Assembly (NCBI GenBank): GCA_026413225.1
Contig: CM048557.1
Coordinates: forward strand, 62,001-126,000
Length of the DNA stretch: 64,000 nucleotides
Direction of reading: 5' to 3'
Origin: Otis tarda
Taxonomy: Eukaryota; Chordata; Aves; Otidiformes; Otididae
Within the stretch, counting starts at the first letter, position 1. Each line of letters begins with the position of its first letter. The notes under the pieces are model-generated. The model was not told the DNA's origin, ran no database searches, and saw only the letters and a program-made list of their open reading frames with translations. Shown here in pieces: positions 47,436 through 59,909 of the stretch. A program made the translations under genes and the position numbers.

Positions 47436-47836
47436 AACTTTCCAAGCAGTCCAGGGAAATTGGAACCAGCCGCGCAGAAGGAAGACGTCCTCTAGCCGAC
47501 CAACAGCGGATGATGGCCGCTACACGAGAAGTGCCTTCTCCGACTCTTCTTGCTAGCAGCCCTAAAGGCACACGAACATTGTAGCTCTGTGCTTTCCTGA
47601 ACAGCTTGCGCTGGGACAGCTACAATCGCGTTCTCCAAGCTGTTCAGGGAAGTGAGGCACTTTATAGTGCGGATGTTTGGCGACTCTCCAACACCAGAAC
47701 AGGCTGCTCTGAAAACCCTTCCTGCTCCTCACGTGCGCTTTCTGCAGATCTACGGACACACAAACGTCGAGCCTCTTCTCTATCCTACAGAGCCGGCACA
47801 CTCGCTGTTACCGTTTATTTGGAACGAGCCGCGCAG
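47436..47836 (-). repeat. Inverted cassette 12
   Basis: It ends 2,046 bp after the previous one (n = 3). Its right end carries TTTATTTGGAACGAGCC, shared with cassette 17. Confidence 0.92.
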
Positions 47837-48401
47837 AAAAGCGCAGGTGCTAAAAAGCGCACGTGAGGAGCAGTACGGGCTTACAGAGCAGCCGTTTCTC
47901 ATGTTGGAGAGTCGCCAGGCATCCACACTATAAAGTGCCTCACTTCCCTGGACAGCTTGGAGAACGCGATTGTAGCTGTTCAGGAAAGCACAGAGCTACA
48001 ATGTTCGTGTGCCTTTAGGGCTGTAGCAAGAAGACTCCGGAAAAGGCACTTCTCGTGTAGCGGCCATCATCCGCTCTTCGTCGAATAGAGGACGACTTCC
48101 TTCTGCGCGGCTCGTTCCAAATTGACGGTAAGTGTGTCGGCTCTGTAGGATAGTGAAGAGGCTCGACGTTTGTGTGTCCGTAGATCTGCAGAAAGCGCAC
48201 GTGAGGAGCAGGAAGGGCTTTCAGAGCAGCCTGTTCTCATGTTGGAGAGTTGCCAGACATCCACACTTTCAGTGCCTCATTTCCCTGGACAGCTTGCAAA
48301 AGACAAGCTTGTAGCTGTCCCAGCGCAAGCTGTTCAGGAAAGCACAGAGCTACAATGTTCGTGTGCCTTTATGGCTGCTAGCGTGAAGACTCCGGAGAAG
48401 G

Positions 48402-48804
48402 AACTTTCCAAGCAGTCCAGGGAAATTGGAACCAGCCGCGCAGAAGGAAGACGTCCTCTGGCCGACCAACAGCGGATGATCGCCGCTACACGAGATGTGC
48501 CTTCTCCGACTCTTCTTGCTAGCAGCCCTAAAGGCACACGAACATTGTAGCTCTGTGCTTTCCTGAACAGCTTGCCCTGGGACAGCTACAATCCCGTTCT
48601 CCAAGCTGTTCAGGGAAGTGAGGCACTTTATAGTGCGGATGTTTGGCGACTCTCCAACACCAGAACAGGCTGCTCTGAAAGCCCTTCCTGCTCCTTCACG
48701 TGCGCTTTTTAGCAGATCTACGGACACACAAACGTCGAGCCTCTTCACTATCCTACAGAGCCGGCACACTGGCTGTTACCGTCTACTTGGAACCAGCCGC
48801 GCAG
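48402..48804 (-). repeat. Inverted cassette 13
   Basis: It ends 968 bp after the previous one (n = 0, the minimum spacing). The left arm has a private GCTAGCGTGAAGAC variant. Confidence 0.92.
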
Positions 48805-49731
48805 AAAAGCGCAGGTGCTAAAAAGCGCACGTGAGGAGCAGTACGGGCTTACAGAGCAGCCGTTTCTCATGTTGGAGAGTCGCCAGGCATCCACACTATA
48901 AAGTGCCTCACTTCCCTGGACAGCTTGGAGAACGCGATTGTAGCTGTTCAGGAAAGCACAGAGCTACAATGTTCGTGTGCCTTTAGGGCTGTAGCAAGAA
49001 GGCTCCGGAGAGGACACTTCTCGTGTAGCAGCAATCATCCGCGGTTCTTCGGAAAGAGGACGTCTTCCTTCTGCGCGGCTGGTTCCAAGTTGACAGTACC
49101 TGCCAGTGTGCTATCTGTGTAGGATAGTGAAGAGGCTCGACTTTTGTGTGTCCGTAGATCTGCAGAAAGCGCACGTGAGGAGCAGGAAGGGCTTTCAGAG
49201 CAGCCTGTTCTCATGTTGGAGAGTTGCCAGACATCAACACTTTCAGTGCCTCATTTCCCTGGACAGCTTGGAAAACGCGATTGTAGCTGTCCCAGCGCAA
49301 GCTGATCAGGAAAGCACAGAGCTACAATGTTCGTGTGCCTTTAGGGCTGTAGCAAGAAGACTCCGGAGAAGGCACTTCTCGTGTAGCGGCCATCATCCGC
49401 TCTTCGTTGAATAGAGGACGACTTCCTTCTGCGCGGCTCGTTCCAAATTGACGGTAAGTGTAAGTGTGTCGGCTCTGTAGGATAGTGAAGAGGCTCGACG
49501 TTTGTGTGTCCGTAGATCTGCAGAAAGCGCACGTGAGGAGCAGGAAGGGCTTTCAGAGCAGCCTGTTCTCATGTTGGAGAGTTGCCAGGAATCCGCACTT
49601 TCAGTGCCTCATTTCCCTGGACAGCTTGCAAAACGCGATTGTAGCTGTCCCAGCGCAAGCTGAGCAGGAAAGCACAGAGCTACAATGTTCGTGTGCCTTT
49701 ATGGCTGCTAGCAAGAAGACTCCGGAGAAGG

Positions 49732-50132
49732 ACCTTTCCAAGCAGTCCAGGGAAATTGGAACCAGCCGCACAGAAGGAAGACGTCCTCTAGCCGACCAAC
49801 AGCGGATGATCGCCCCTACTAGAGATGTGCCTTCTCCGACTCTTCTTGCTAGCAGCCCTAAAGGCACACGAACATTGTAGCTCTGTGCTTTCCTGAACAG
49901 CTTGCGCTGGGACAGCTACAATCGCGTTCTCCAAGCTGTTCAGGGAAGTGAGGCACTTTATAGTGCGGATGTTTGGCGACTCTCCAACACCAGAACAGGC
50001 TGCTCTGAAAACCCTTCTTGCTCCTCACGTGCGCTTTCTGCAGCTCTACGGACACACAAACGTCGAGCCTCTTCACTATCCTACAGAGCCGGCACACTGG
50101 CTGTTACCGTCTACTTGGAACCAGCCGCGCAG
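49732..50132 (-). repeat. Inverted cassette 14
   Basis: It ends 1,328 bp after the previous one (n = 1). The spacer begins GACCTTTCC and contains CGCCCCTACTAGAG. Confidence 0.92.
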
Positions 50133-50701
50133 AAAAGCGCAGGTGCTAAAAAGCGCACGTGAGGAGCAGTACGGGCTTACAGAGCAGCCGTTTCTCATGT
50201 TGGAGAGTCGCCAGGCATCCACACTATAAAGTGCCTCACTTCCCCGGACAGCTTGGAGAACGCGATTGTAGCTGTTCAGGAAAGCACAGAGCTACAATGT
50301 TCGTGTGCCTTTAGGGCTGTAGGAAGAAGGCTCCGGAGAAGACACTTCTCGTGTAGCGGCGATCATCCGCGGTTCTTCGGAAAGAGGAGGTCTTCCTTCT
50401 GCACGGCTGGTTCCAAGTTGACAGTACCTGCCAGTGTGCTATCTGTGTAGGATAGTGAAGAGGCTCGACGTTTGTGTGTCCGTAGATCTGCAGAAAGCGC
50501 ACGTGAGGAGCAGGAAGGGCTTTCAGAGCAGCCTGTTCTCATGTTGGAGAGTTGCCAGACATCCACACTTTCAGTGCCTCATTTCCCTGGACAGCTTGGA
50601 AAACGCGATTGTAGCTGTCCCAGCGCAAGCTGATCAGGAAAGCACAGAGCTACAATGTTCGTGTGCCTTTATGGCTGCTAGCAAGAAGACTCCGGAGAAG
50701 G

Positions 50702-51104
50702 AACTTTCCAAGCAGTCCAGGGAAATTGGAACCAGCCGCACAGAAGGAAGACGTCCTCTAGCCGACCAACAGCGGATGATCGCCGCTACACGAGATGTGC
50801 CTTCTCCGACTCTTCTTGCTAGCAGCCCTAAAGGCACACGAACATTGTAGCTCTGTGCTTTCCTGAACAGCTTGCGCTGGGACAGCTACAATCGCGTTCT
50901 CCAAGCTGTTCAGGGAAGTGAGGCACTTTATAGTGCGGATGTTTGGCGACTCTCCAACACCAGAACAGGCTGCTCTGAAAGCCCTTCCTGCTCCTTCACG
51001 TGCGCTTTTTAGCAGATCTACGGACACACAAACGTCGAGCCTCTTCACTATCCTACAGAGCCGGCACACTGGCTGTTACCGTCTACTTGGAACCAGCCGC
51101 GCAG
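50702..51104 (-). repeat. Inverted cassette 15
   Basis: It ends 972 bp after the previous one (n = 0). Confidence 0.92.
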
Positions 51105-53111
51105 AAAAGCGCAGGTGCTAAAAAGCGCACGTGAGGAGCAGTACGGGCTTACAGAGCAGCCGTTTCTCATGTTGGAGAGTCACCAGGCATCCACACTATA
51201 AAGTGCCTCACTTCCCTGGACAGCTTGGAGAACGCGATTGTAGCTGTTCAGGAAAGCACAGAGCTACAAATTTCGTGTGCCTTTAGGGCTGTAGCAAGAA
51301 GGCTCCGGAGAGGACACTTCTCGTGTAGCGGCGATCATCCGCGGTTCTTCGGAAAGAGGACGTCTTCCTTCTGCGCGGCTGGTTCCAAGTTGACAGTACC
51401 TGCCAGTGTGCTATCTGTGTAGGATAGTGAAGAGGCTCGACGTTTGTGTGTCCGTAGATCTGCAGAAAGCGCACGTGAGGAGCAGGAAGGGCTTTCAGAG
51501 CAGCCTGTTCTCATGTTGGAGAGTTGCCAGACATCAACACTTTCAGTGCCTCATTTCCCTGGACAGCTTGCAAAAGACATGATTGAGGCTGTCCCAGCGC
51601 AAGCTGATCATCAAAACACAGAGCTACAATGTTCGTGTGCCTTTAGGGCTGTAGCAAGAAGGCTCCGGAGAAGACACTTCTCGTGTAGCGGCGATCATCC
51701 GCTGTTGGTCGGAAAGAGGACGTCTTCCTACTGCGCGGCTGTTTCCAAGTTGACCGTACCTGCCAGTGTGCTATCTGTGTAGGATAGTGAAGAGGCTCGA
51801 CGTTTGTGTGTCCGTAGATCTGTTAAAAAGCGCACGTGAGGAGCAGGAAGGGCTTTCAGTGCAGCCTGTTCTCATGTTGGAGAGTTGCCAGACATCCACA
51901 CTTTCAGTGCCTCATTTCCCTGGACAGCTTGCAAAACGCGATTGTAGCTGTCCCAGCGCAAGCTGATCAGGAAAGCACAGACATACAATGTTCGTGTGCC
52001 TTTAGGGCTGTAGCAAGAAGACTCCGGAGAAGGCACTTCTCGTGTAGCGGCCATCATCCGCTCTTCGTTGAATAGAGGACGACTTCCTTCTGCGCGGCTC
52101 GTTCCAAATTGACGGTAAGTGTAAGTGTGTCGGCTCTGTAGGATAGTGAAGAGGCTCGACGTTTGTGTGTCCGTAGATCTGCAGAAAGTGCACGTGAGGA
52201 GCAGGAAGGGCTTTCAGAGCAGCCTGTTCTCATGTTGGAGAGTCGCCAGGAATCCGCACTTTCAGTGCCTCATTTCCCTGGACAGCTTGGAAAACGCGAT
52301 TGTAGCTGTCCCAGCGCAAGCTGAGCAGGAAAGCACAGAGCTACAATGTTCATGTGCCTTTAGGGCTGTAGCAAGAAGGCTCCGGAGAAGACACTTCTCG
52401 TGTAGCGGCGATCATCCGCGTTTCGTTGGAAAGAGGACGTCTTCCTTCTGCGCGGCTGGTTCCAAGTTGACAGTACCTGCAAGTGGTCTATCTGTGTAGG
52501 ATAGTGAAGAGGCTCGACGTTTGTGTGTCCGTAGATCTGCAGAAAGCGCACGTGAGGAGCAGGAAGGGCTTTCAGTGCAGCCTGTTCTCATGTTGGAGAG
52601 TTGCCAGACATCCACACTTTCAGTGCCTCATTTCCCTGGACAGCTTGGAAAACGCGATTGTAGCTGTCCCAGCGCAAGCTGATCAGGAAAGCACAGAGCT
52701 ACAATGTTCGTGTGCCTTTAGGGCTGTAGCAAGAAGGCTCCGGAGAAGACACTTCTCGTGTAGCGGCGATCATCCGCGTTTCGTTGGAAAGAGGACGTCT
52801 TCCTTCTGCGCGGCTGGTTCCAAGTTGACCGTACCTGCCAGTGTGCTATCTGTGTAGGATAGTGAAGAGGCTCGACGTTTGTGTGTCCGTAGATCTGTTA
52901 AAAAGCGCACGTGAGGAGCAGGAAGGGCTTTCAGAGCAGCCTGTTCTCATGTTGGAGAGTTGCCAGACATCCACACTTTCAGTGCCTCATTTCCCTGGAC
53001 AGCTTACAAAAGACATGATTGTAGCTGTCCCAGCGCAAGCTGATCAGGAAAGCACAGAGCTACAATGTTCGTGTGCCTTTATGGCTGCTAGCAAGAAGAC
53101 TCCGGAGAAGG

Positions 53112-53514
53112 AACTTTCCAAGCAGTCCAGGGAAATTGGAACCAGCCGCACAGAAGGAAGACGTCCTCTAGCCGACCAACAGCGGATGATCGCCCCTACA
53201 CGAGATGTGCCTTCTCCGACTCTTCTTGCTAGCAGCCCTAAAGGCACACGAACATTGTAGCTCTGTGCTTTCCTGAACAGCTTGCGCTGGGACAGCTACA
53301 ATCGCGTTCTCCAAGCTGTTCAGGGAAGTGAGGCACTTTATAGTGCGGATGTTTGGCGACTCTCCAACACCAGAACAGGCTGCTCTGAAAGCCCTTCCTG
53401 CTCCTTCACGTGCGCTTTTTAGCAGATCTACGGACACACAAACGTCGAGCCTCTTCACTATCCTACAGAGCCGGCACACTGGCTGTTACCGTCTACTTGG
53501 AACCAGCCGCGCAG
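53112..53514 (-). repeat. Inverted cassette 16
   Basis: It ends 2,410 bp after the previous one (n = 4). The spacer has CGCCCCTACACGAG. Confidence 0.92.
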
Positions 53515-54442
53515 AAAGCGCAGGTGCTAAAAAGCGCACGTGAGGAGCAGTACGGGCTTACAGAGCAGCCGTTTCTCATGTTGGAGAGTCGCCAGGCATC
53601 CACACTATAAAGTGCCTCACTTCCCTGGACAGCTTGGAGAACGCGATTGTAGCTGTTCAGGAAAGCACAGAGCTACAATGTTCGTGTGCCTTTAGGGCTG
53701 TAGCAAGAAGGCTCCGGAGAGGACACTTCTCGTGTAGCGGCGATCATCCGCGGTTCTTCGGAAAGAGGACGTCTTCCTTCTGCGCGGCTGGTTCCAAGTT
53801 GACAGTACCTGCCAGTGTGCTATCTGTGTAGGATAGTGAAGAGGCTCGACGTTTGTGTGTCCGTAGATCTGCAGAAAGCGCACGTGAGGAGCAGGAAGGG
53901 CTTTCAGAGCAGCCTGTTCTCATGTTGGAGAGTTGCCAGACATCAACACTTTCAGTGCCTCATTTCCCTGGACAGCTTGCAAAAGACATGATTGAGGCTG
54001 TCCCAGCGCAAGCTGATCATCAAAACACAGAGCTACAATGTTCTTGTGCCTTTAGGGCTGTAGCAAGAAGGCTCCGGAGAAGACACTTCTCGTGTAGCGG
54101 CGATCATCCGCTGTTGGTCGGAAAGAGGACGTCTTCCTTCTGCGCGGCTGTTTCCAAGTTGACCGTACCTGCCAGTGTGCTATCTGTGTAGGATAGTGAA
54201 GAGGCTCGACGTTTGTGTGTCCGTAGATCTGCAGAAAGCGCACGTGAGGAGCAGGAAGGGCTTTCAGAGCAGCCTGTTCTCATGTTGGAGAGTTGCCAGA
54301 CATCCACACTTTCAGTGCCTCATTTCCCTGGACAGCTTGGAAAACGCGATTGTAGCTGTCCCAGCGCAAGCTGATCAGGAAAGCACAGAGATACAATGTT
54401 CGTGTGCCTTTATGGCTGCTAGCAAGAAGACTCCGGAGAAGG

Positions 54443-54843
54443 AACTTTCCAAGCAGTCCAGGGAAATTGGAACCAGCCGCGCAGAAGGAAGATGTCCTCT
54501 AGCCGACCAACAGCGGATGATCGCCGCTACACGAGAAGTGCCTTCTCCGACTCTTCTTGCTAGCAGCCCTAAAGGCACACGAACATTGTAGCTCTGTGCT
54601 TTCCTGAACAGCTTGCGCTGGGACAGCTACAATCGCGTTCTCCAAGCTGTTCAGGGAAGTGAGGCACTTTATAGTGCGGATGTTTGGCGACTCTCCAACA
54701 CCAGAACAGGCTGCTCTGAAAACCCTTCCTGCTCCTCATGTGCGCGTTCTGCAGATCTACGGACACACAAACGTCGAGCCTCTTCACTATCCTACAGAGC
54801 CGGCACACTGGCTGTTACCGTTTATTTGGAACGAGCCGCGCAG
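54443..54843 (-). repeat. Inverted cassette 17
   Basis: It ends 1,329 bp after the previous one (n = 1). The E-box in its right arm is mutated (CTCATGTGCGCG). Confidence 0.92.
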
Positions 54844-55769
54844 AAAAGCGCAGGTGCTAAAAAGCGCACGTGAGGAGCAGTACGGGCTTACAGAGCAGCC
54901 GTTTCTCATGTTGGAGAGTCGCCAGGCGTCCACACTATAAAGTGCCTCACTTCCCTGGACAGCTTGGAGAACGCGATTGTAGCTGTTTAGGAAAGCACAG
55001 AGCTACAATGTTCGTGTGCCTTTAGGGCTGTAGCAAGAAGGCTCCGGAGAAGGCACTTCTCGTGTAGCGGCCATCATCCGCTCTTCGTCGAATAGAGGAC
55101 GACTTCCTTCTGCGCGGCTCGTTCCAAGTTGACGGTAAGTGTGTCGGCTCTGTAGGATAGTGAAGAGGCTCGACGTTTGTGTGTCCGTAGATCTGCAGAA
55201 AGCGCACGTGAGGAGCAGGAAGGGCTTTCAGAGCAGCCTGTTCTCATGTTGGAGAGTTGCCAGACATCCACACTTTCAGTGCCTCATTTCCCTGGACAGC
55301 TTGCAAAAGACAAGATTGTAGCTGTCCCAGCGCAAACTGATCAGGAAAGCACAGAGATACAATGTTCGTGTGCCTTTATGGCTCTAGCAAGAAGGCTCCA
55401 GAGAAGACACTTCTCGTGTAGCGGCCATCATCCGCGGTTTGTCGGAAAGAGGACGTCTTCCTTCTGCGCGGCTGGTTCTAAGTTGACCGTACCTGCCAGT
55501 GTGCTATCTGTGTAGGATAGTGAAGAGGCTCGACGTTTGTGTGTCCGTAGATCTGTTAAAAAGCGCACGTGAGGAGCAGGAAGGGCTTTCAGTGCAGCCT
55601 TTTCTGGTGTTGGAGAGTTGCCAGACATCCACACTTTCAGTGCCTCATTTCCCTGGACAGCTTGCAAAAGACATGATTGTAGCTGTCCCAGCGCAAGCTG
55701 ATCAGGAAAGCACAGAGCTACAATGTTCGTGTGCCTTTATGGCTGCTAGCAAGAAGACTCCGGAGAAGG

Positions 55770-56171
55770 AACTTTCCAAGCAGTCCAGGGAAATTGGAAC
55801 CAGCCGCGCAGAAGGAAGACGTCCTCTGGCCGACCAACAGCGGATGATCGCCGCTACACGAGATGTGCCTTCTCCGACTCTTCTTGCTAGCAGCCCTAAA
55901 GGCACACGAACATTGTAGCTCTGTGCTTTCCTGAACAGCTTGCCCTGGGACAGCTACAATCGCGTTCTCCAAGCTGTTCAGGGAAGTGAGGCACTTTATA
56001 GTGCGGATGTTTGGCGACTCTCCAACACCAGAACTGGCTGCTCTGAAAGCCCTTCCTGCTCCTCACGTGCGCTTTTTAGCAGATCTACGGACACACAAAC
56101 GTCGAGCCTCTTCACTATCCTACAGAGCCGGCACACTGGCTGTTACCGTCTACTTGGAACCAGCCGCACAG
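55770..56171 (-). repeat. Inverted cassette 18
   Basis: It ends 1,328 bp after the previous one (n = 1). The right end reads GCCGCACAG, as in cassette 20, its counterpart in the 3,738-bp repeat. Confidence 0.92.
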
Positions 56172-58537
56172 AAAAGCGCAGGTGCTAAAAAGCGCACGTG
56201 AGGAGCAGTACGGGCTTACAGAGCAGCCGTTTCTCATGTTGGAGAGTCGCCAGGCATCCACACTATAAAGTGCCTCACTTCCCTGGACAGCTTGGAGAAC
56301 GCGATTGTAGCTGTTCAGGAAAGCACAGAGATACAATGTTCGTGTGCTTTTATGGCTCTAGCAAGAAGGCTCCGGAGAAGACACTTCTCGTGTAGCGGCG
56401 ATCATCCGCGGTTCGTCGGAAAGAGGACGTCTTCCTTCTGCGCGGCTGGTTCCAAGTTGACCGTACCTGCCAGTGTGCTATCTGTGTAGGATAGTGAAGA
56501 GGCTCGACGTTTGTGTGTCCGTAGATCTGTTAAAAAGCGCACGTGAGGAGCAGGAAGGGCTTTCAGTGCAGCCTGTTCTCATGTTGGAGAGTTGCCAGAC
56601 ATCCACACTTTCAGTGCCTCATTTCCCTGGACAGCTTGCAAAACGCCATTGTAGCTGTCCCAGCGCAAGCTGATCAGGAAAGCACAGAGCTACAATGTTC
56701 GTGTGCCTTTAGGGCTGTAGCAAGAAGACTCCGGAGAAGGCACTTCTCGTGTAGCGGCCATCATCCGCTCTTCGTTGAATAGAGGACGACTTCCTTCTGC
56801 GCAGCTCGTTCCAAATTGACGGTAAGTGTAAGTGTGTCGGCTCTGTAGGATAGTGAAGAGGCTCGACGTTTGTGTGTCCGTAGATCTGCAGAAAGCGCAC
56901 GTGAGGAGCAGGAAGGGCTTTCAGAGCAGCCTGTTCTCATGTTGGAGAGTCGCCAGGAATCCGCTCTTTCAGTGCCTCATTTCCCTGGACAGCTTGCAAA
57001 ATACACGATTGTAGCTGTCCCAGCGCAAGCTGATCAGGAAAGCACAGAGCTACAATGTTCGTGTGCCTTTAGGGCTGTAGCAAGAAGGCTCCGGAGAAGA
57101 CACTTCTCGTGTAGCGGCGATCATCCGCGGTTCGTCGGAAAGAGGACGTCTTCCTTCTGCGCGGCTGGTTCCAAGTTGACAGTACCTGCCAGTGTGCTAT
57201 CTGTGTAGGATAGTGAAGAGGCTCGACTTTTGTGTGTCCGTAGATCTGCAGAAAGCGCACGTGAGGAGCAGGAAGGGCTTTCAGAGCAGCCAGTTCTCAT
57301 GTTGGAGAGTTGCCAGACATCAACACTTTCAGTGCCTCATTTCCCTGGACAGCTTGCAAAAGACATGATTGAGGCTGTCCCAGCGCAAGCTGATCATCAA
57401 AACAGAGAGATACAATGTTCGTGTGCCTTTAGGGCTGTAGCAAGAAGGCTCCGGAGAAGACACTTCTCGTGTAGCGGCCATCATCCGCTGTTGGTCGGAA
57501 AGAGGACGTCTTCCTTCTGCGCGGCTGGTTCCAAGTTGACCGTACCTGCCAGTGTGCTATCTGTGTAGGATAGTGAAGAGGCTCGACGTTTGTGTGTCCG
57601 TAGATCTGTTAAAAAGCGCACGTGAGGAGCAGGAAGGGCTTTCAGTGCAGCCTGTTCTCATGTTGGAGAGTTGCCAGACATCCACACTTTCAGTGCCTCA
57701 TTTCCCTGGACAGCTTGGAAAACGCGATTGTAGCTGTCCCAGGGCAAGCTGATCAGGAAAGCACAGAGCTACAATGTTCGTGTGCCTTTAGGGCTGTAGC
57801 AAGAAGACTCCGGAGAAGGCACTTCTCGTGTAGCGGCCATCATCCGCTCTTCGTTGAATAGAGGACGACTTCCTTCTGCGCGGCTCGTTCCAAATTGACG
57901 GTAAGTGTAAGTGTGTCGGCTCTGTAGGATAGTGAAGAGGCTCGACGTTTGTGTGTCCGTAGATCTGCAGAAAGTGCACGTGAGGAGCAGGAAGGGCTTT
58001 CAGAGCAGCCTGTTCTCATGTTGGAGAGTCGCCAGGAATCCGCACTTTCAGTGCCTCATTTCCCTGGACAGCTTGGAAAACGCGATTGTAGCTGTCCCAG
58101 CGCAAGCTGAGCAGGAAAGCACAGAGCTACAATGTTCGTGTGCCTTTAGGGCTGTAGCAAGAAGGCTCCGGAGAAGACACTTCTCGTGTAGCGGCGATCA
58201 TCCGTGTTTCGTTGGAAAGAGGACGTCTTCCTTCTGCGCGGCTGGTTCCAAGTTGACAGTACCTGCAAGTGTTCTATCTGTGTAGGATAGTGAAGAGGCT
58301 CGACGTTTGTGTGTCCGTAGATCTGCTAAAAAGCGCACGTGAGGAGCAGGAAGGGCTTTCAGAGCAGCCTGTTCTGGTGTTGGAGAGATGCCAGACATCC
58401 ACACTTTCAGTGCCTCATTTCCCTGGACAACTTGGAAAACGCGATTGTAGCTGTCCCAGCGCAAGCTGATCAGGAAAGCACAGAGCTACAATGTTCGTGT
58501 GCCTTTATGGCTGCTAGCAAGAAGACTCCGGAGAAGG

Positions 58538-58938
58538 AACTTTCCAAGCAGTCCAGGGAAATTGGAACCAGCCGCGCAGAAGGAAGACGTCCTCTAGCCG
58601 ACCAACAGCGGATGATCGCCGCTACACAGATGTGCCTTCTCCGACTCTTCTTGCTAGCAGCCCTAAAGGCACACGAACATTGTAGCTCTGTGCTTTCCTG
58701 AACAGCTTGCCCTGGGACAGCTACAATCGCGTTCTCCAAGCTGTTCAGGGAAGTGAGGCACTTTATAGTGCGGATGTTTGGCGACTCTCCAACACCAGAA
58801 CTGGCTGCTCTGAAAGCCCTTCCTGCTCCTCACGTGCGCTTTTTAGCAGATCTACGGACACACAAACGTCGAGCCTCTTCACTATCCTACAGAGCCGGCA
58901 CACTGGCTGTTACCGTCTACTTGGAACCAGCCGCGCAG
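58538..58938 (-). repeat. Inverted cassette 19
   Basis: It ends 2,767 bp after the previous one (n = 5, the maximum spacing). The spacer has a 2-bp deletion, CTACACAGATG. Confidence 0.92.
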
Positions 58939-59508
58939 AAAAGCGCAGGTGCTAAAAAGCGCATGTGAGGAGCAGTACGGGCTTACAGAGCAGCCGTTTC
59001 TCATGTTGGAGAGTCGCCAGGCATCCACACTATAAAGTGCCTCACTTCCCTGGACAGCTTGGAGAACGCGATTGTAGCTGTTCAGGAAAGCACAGAGATA
59101 CAATGTTCGTGTGCTTTTATGGCTCTAGCAAGAAGGCTCCGGAGAAGACACTTCTCGTGTAGCGGCGATCATCCGCGGTTCGTCGGAAAGAGGACGTCTT
59201 CCTTCTGCGCGGCTGGTTCCAAGTTGACCGTACCTGCCAGTGTGCTATCTGTGTAGGATAGTGAAGAGGCTCGACGTTTGTGTGTCCGTAGATCTGTTAA
59301 AAAGCGCACGTGAGGAGCAGGAAGGGCTTTCAGAGCAGCCTGTTCTCATGTTGGAGAGTTGCCAGACATCCACACTTTCAGTGCCTCATTTCCCTGGACA
59401 GCTTGCAAAACGCGATTGTAGCTGTCCCAGCGCAAGCTGAGCAGGAAAGCACAGAGATACAATGTTCCTGTGCCTTTATGGCTGCTAGCAAGAAGACTCC
59501 GGAGAAGG

Positions 59509-59909
59509 ACCTTTCCAAGCAGTCCAGGAAATTGGAACCAGCCGCGCAGAAGGAAGACGTCCTCTAGCCGACCAACAGCGGATGATCGCCGCTACACGAG
59601 ATGTGCCTTCTCCGACTCTTCTTGCTAGCAGCCCTAAAGGCACACGAACATTGTAGCTCTGTGCTTTCCTGAACAGCTTGCGCTGGAACAGCTACAATCG
59701 CGTTCTCCAAGCTGTTCAGGGAAGTGAGGCACTTTATAGTGCGGATGTTTGGCGACTCTCCAACACCAGAACAGGCTGCTCTGAAAGCCCTTCCTGCTCC
59801 TCACGTGCGCTTTTTAGCAGATCTACGGACACACAAACGTCGAGCCTCTTCACTATCCTACAGAGCCGGCACACTGGCTGTTACCGTCTACTTGGAACCA
59901 GCCGCACAG
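59509..59909 (-). repeat. Inverted cassette 20
   Basis: It ends 971 bp after the previous one (n = 0). The spacer lacks one G (GTCCAGGAAATTGG). Confidence 0.92.
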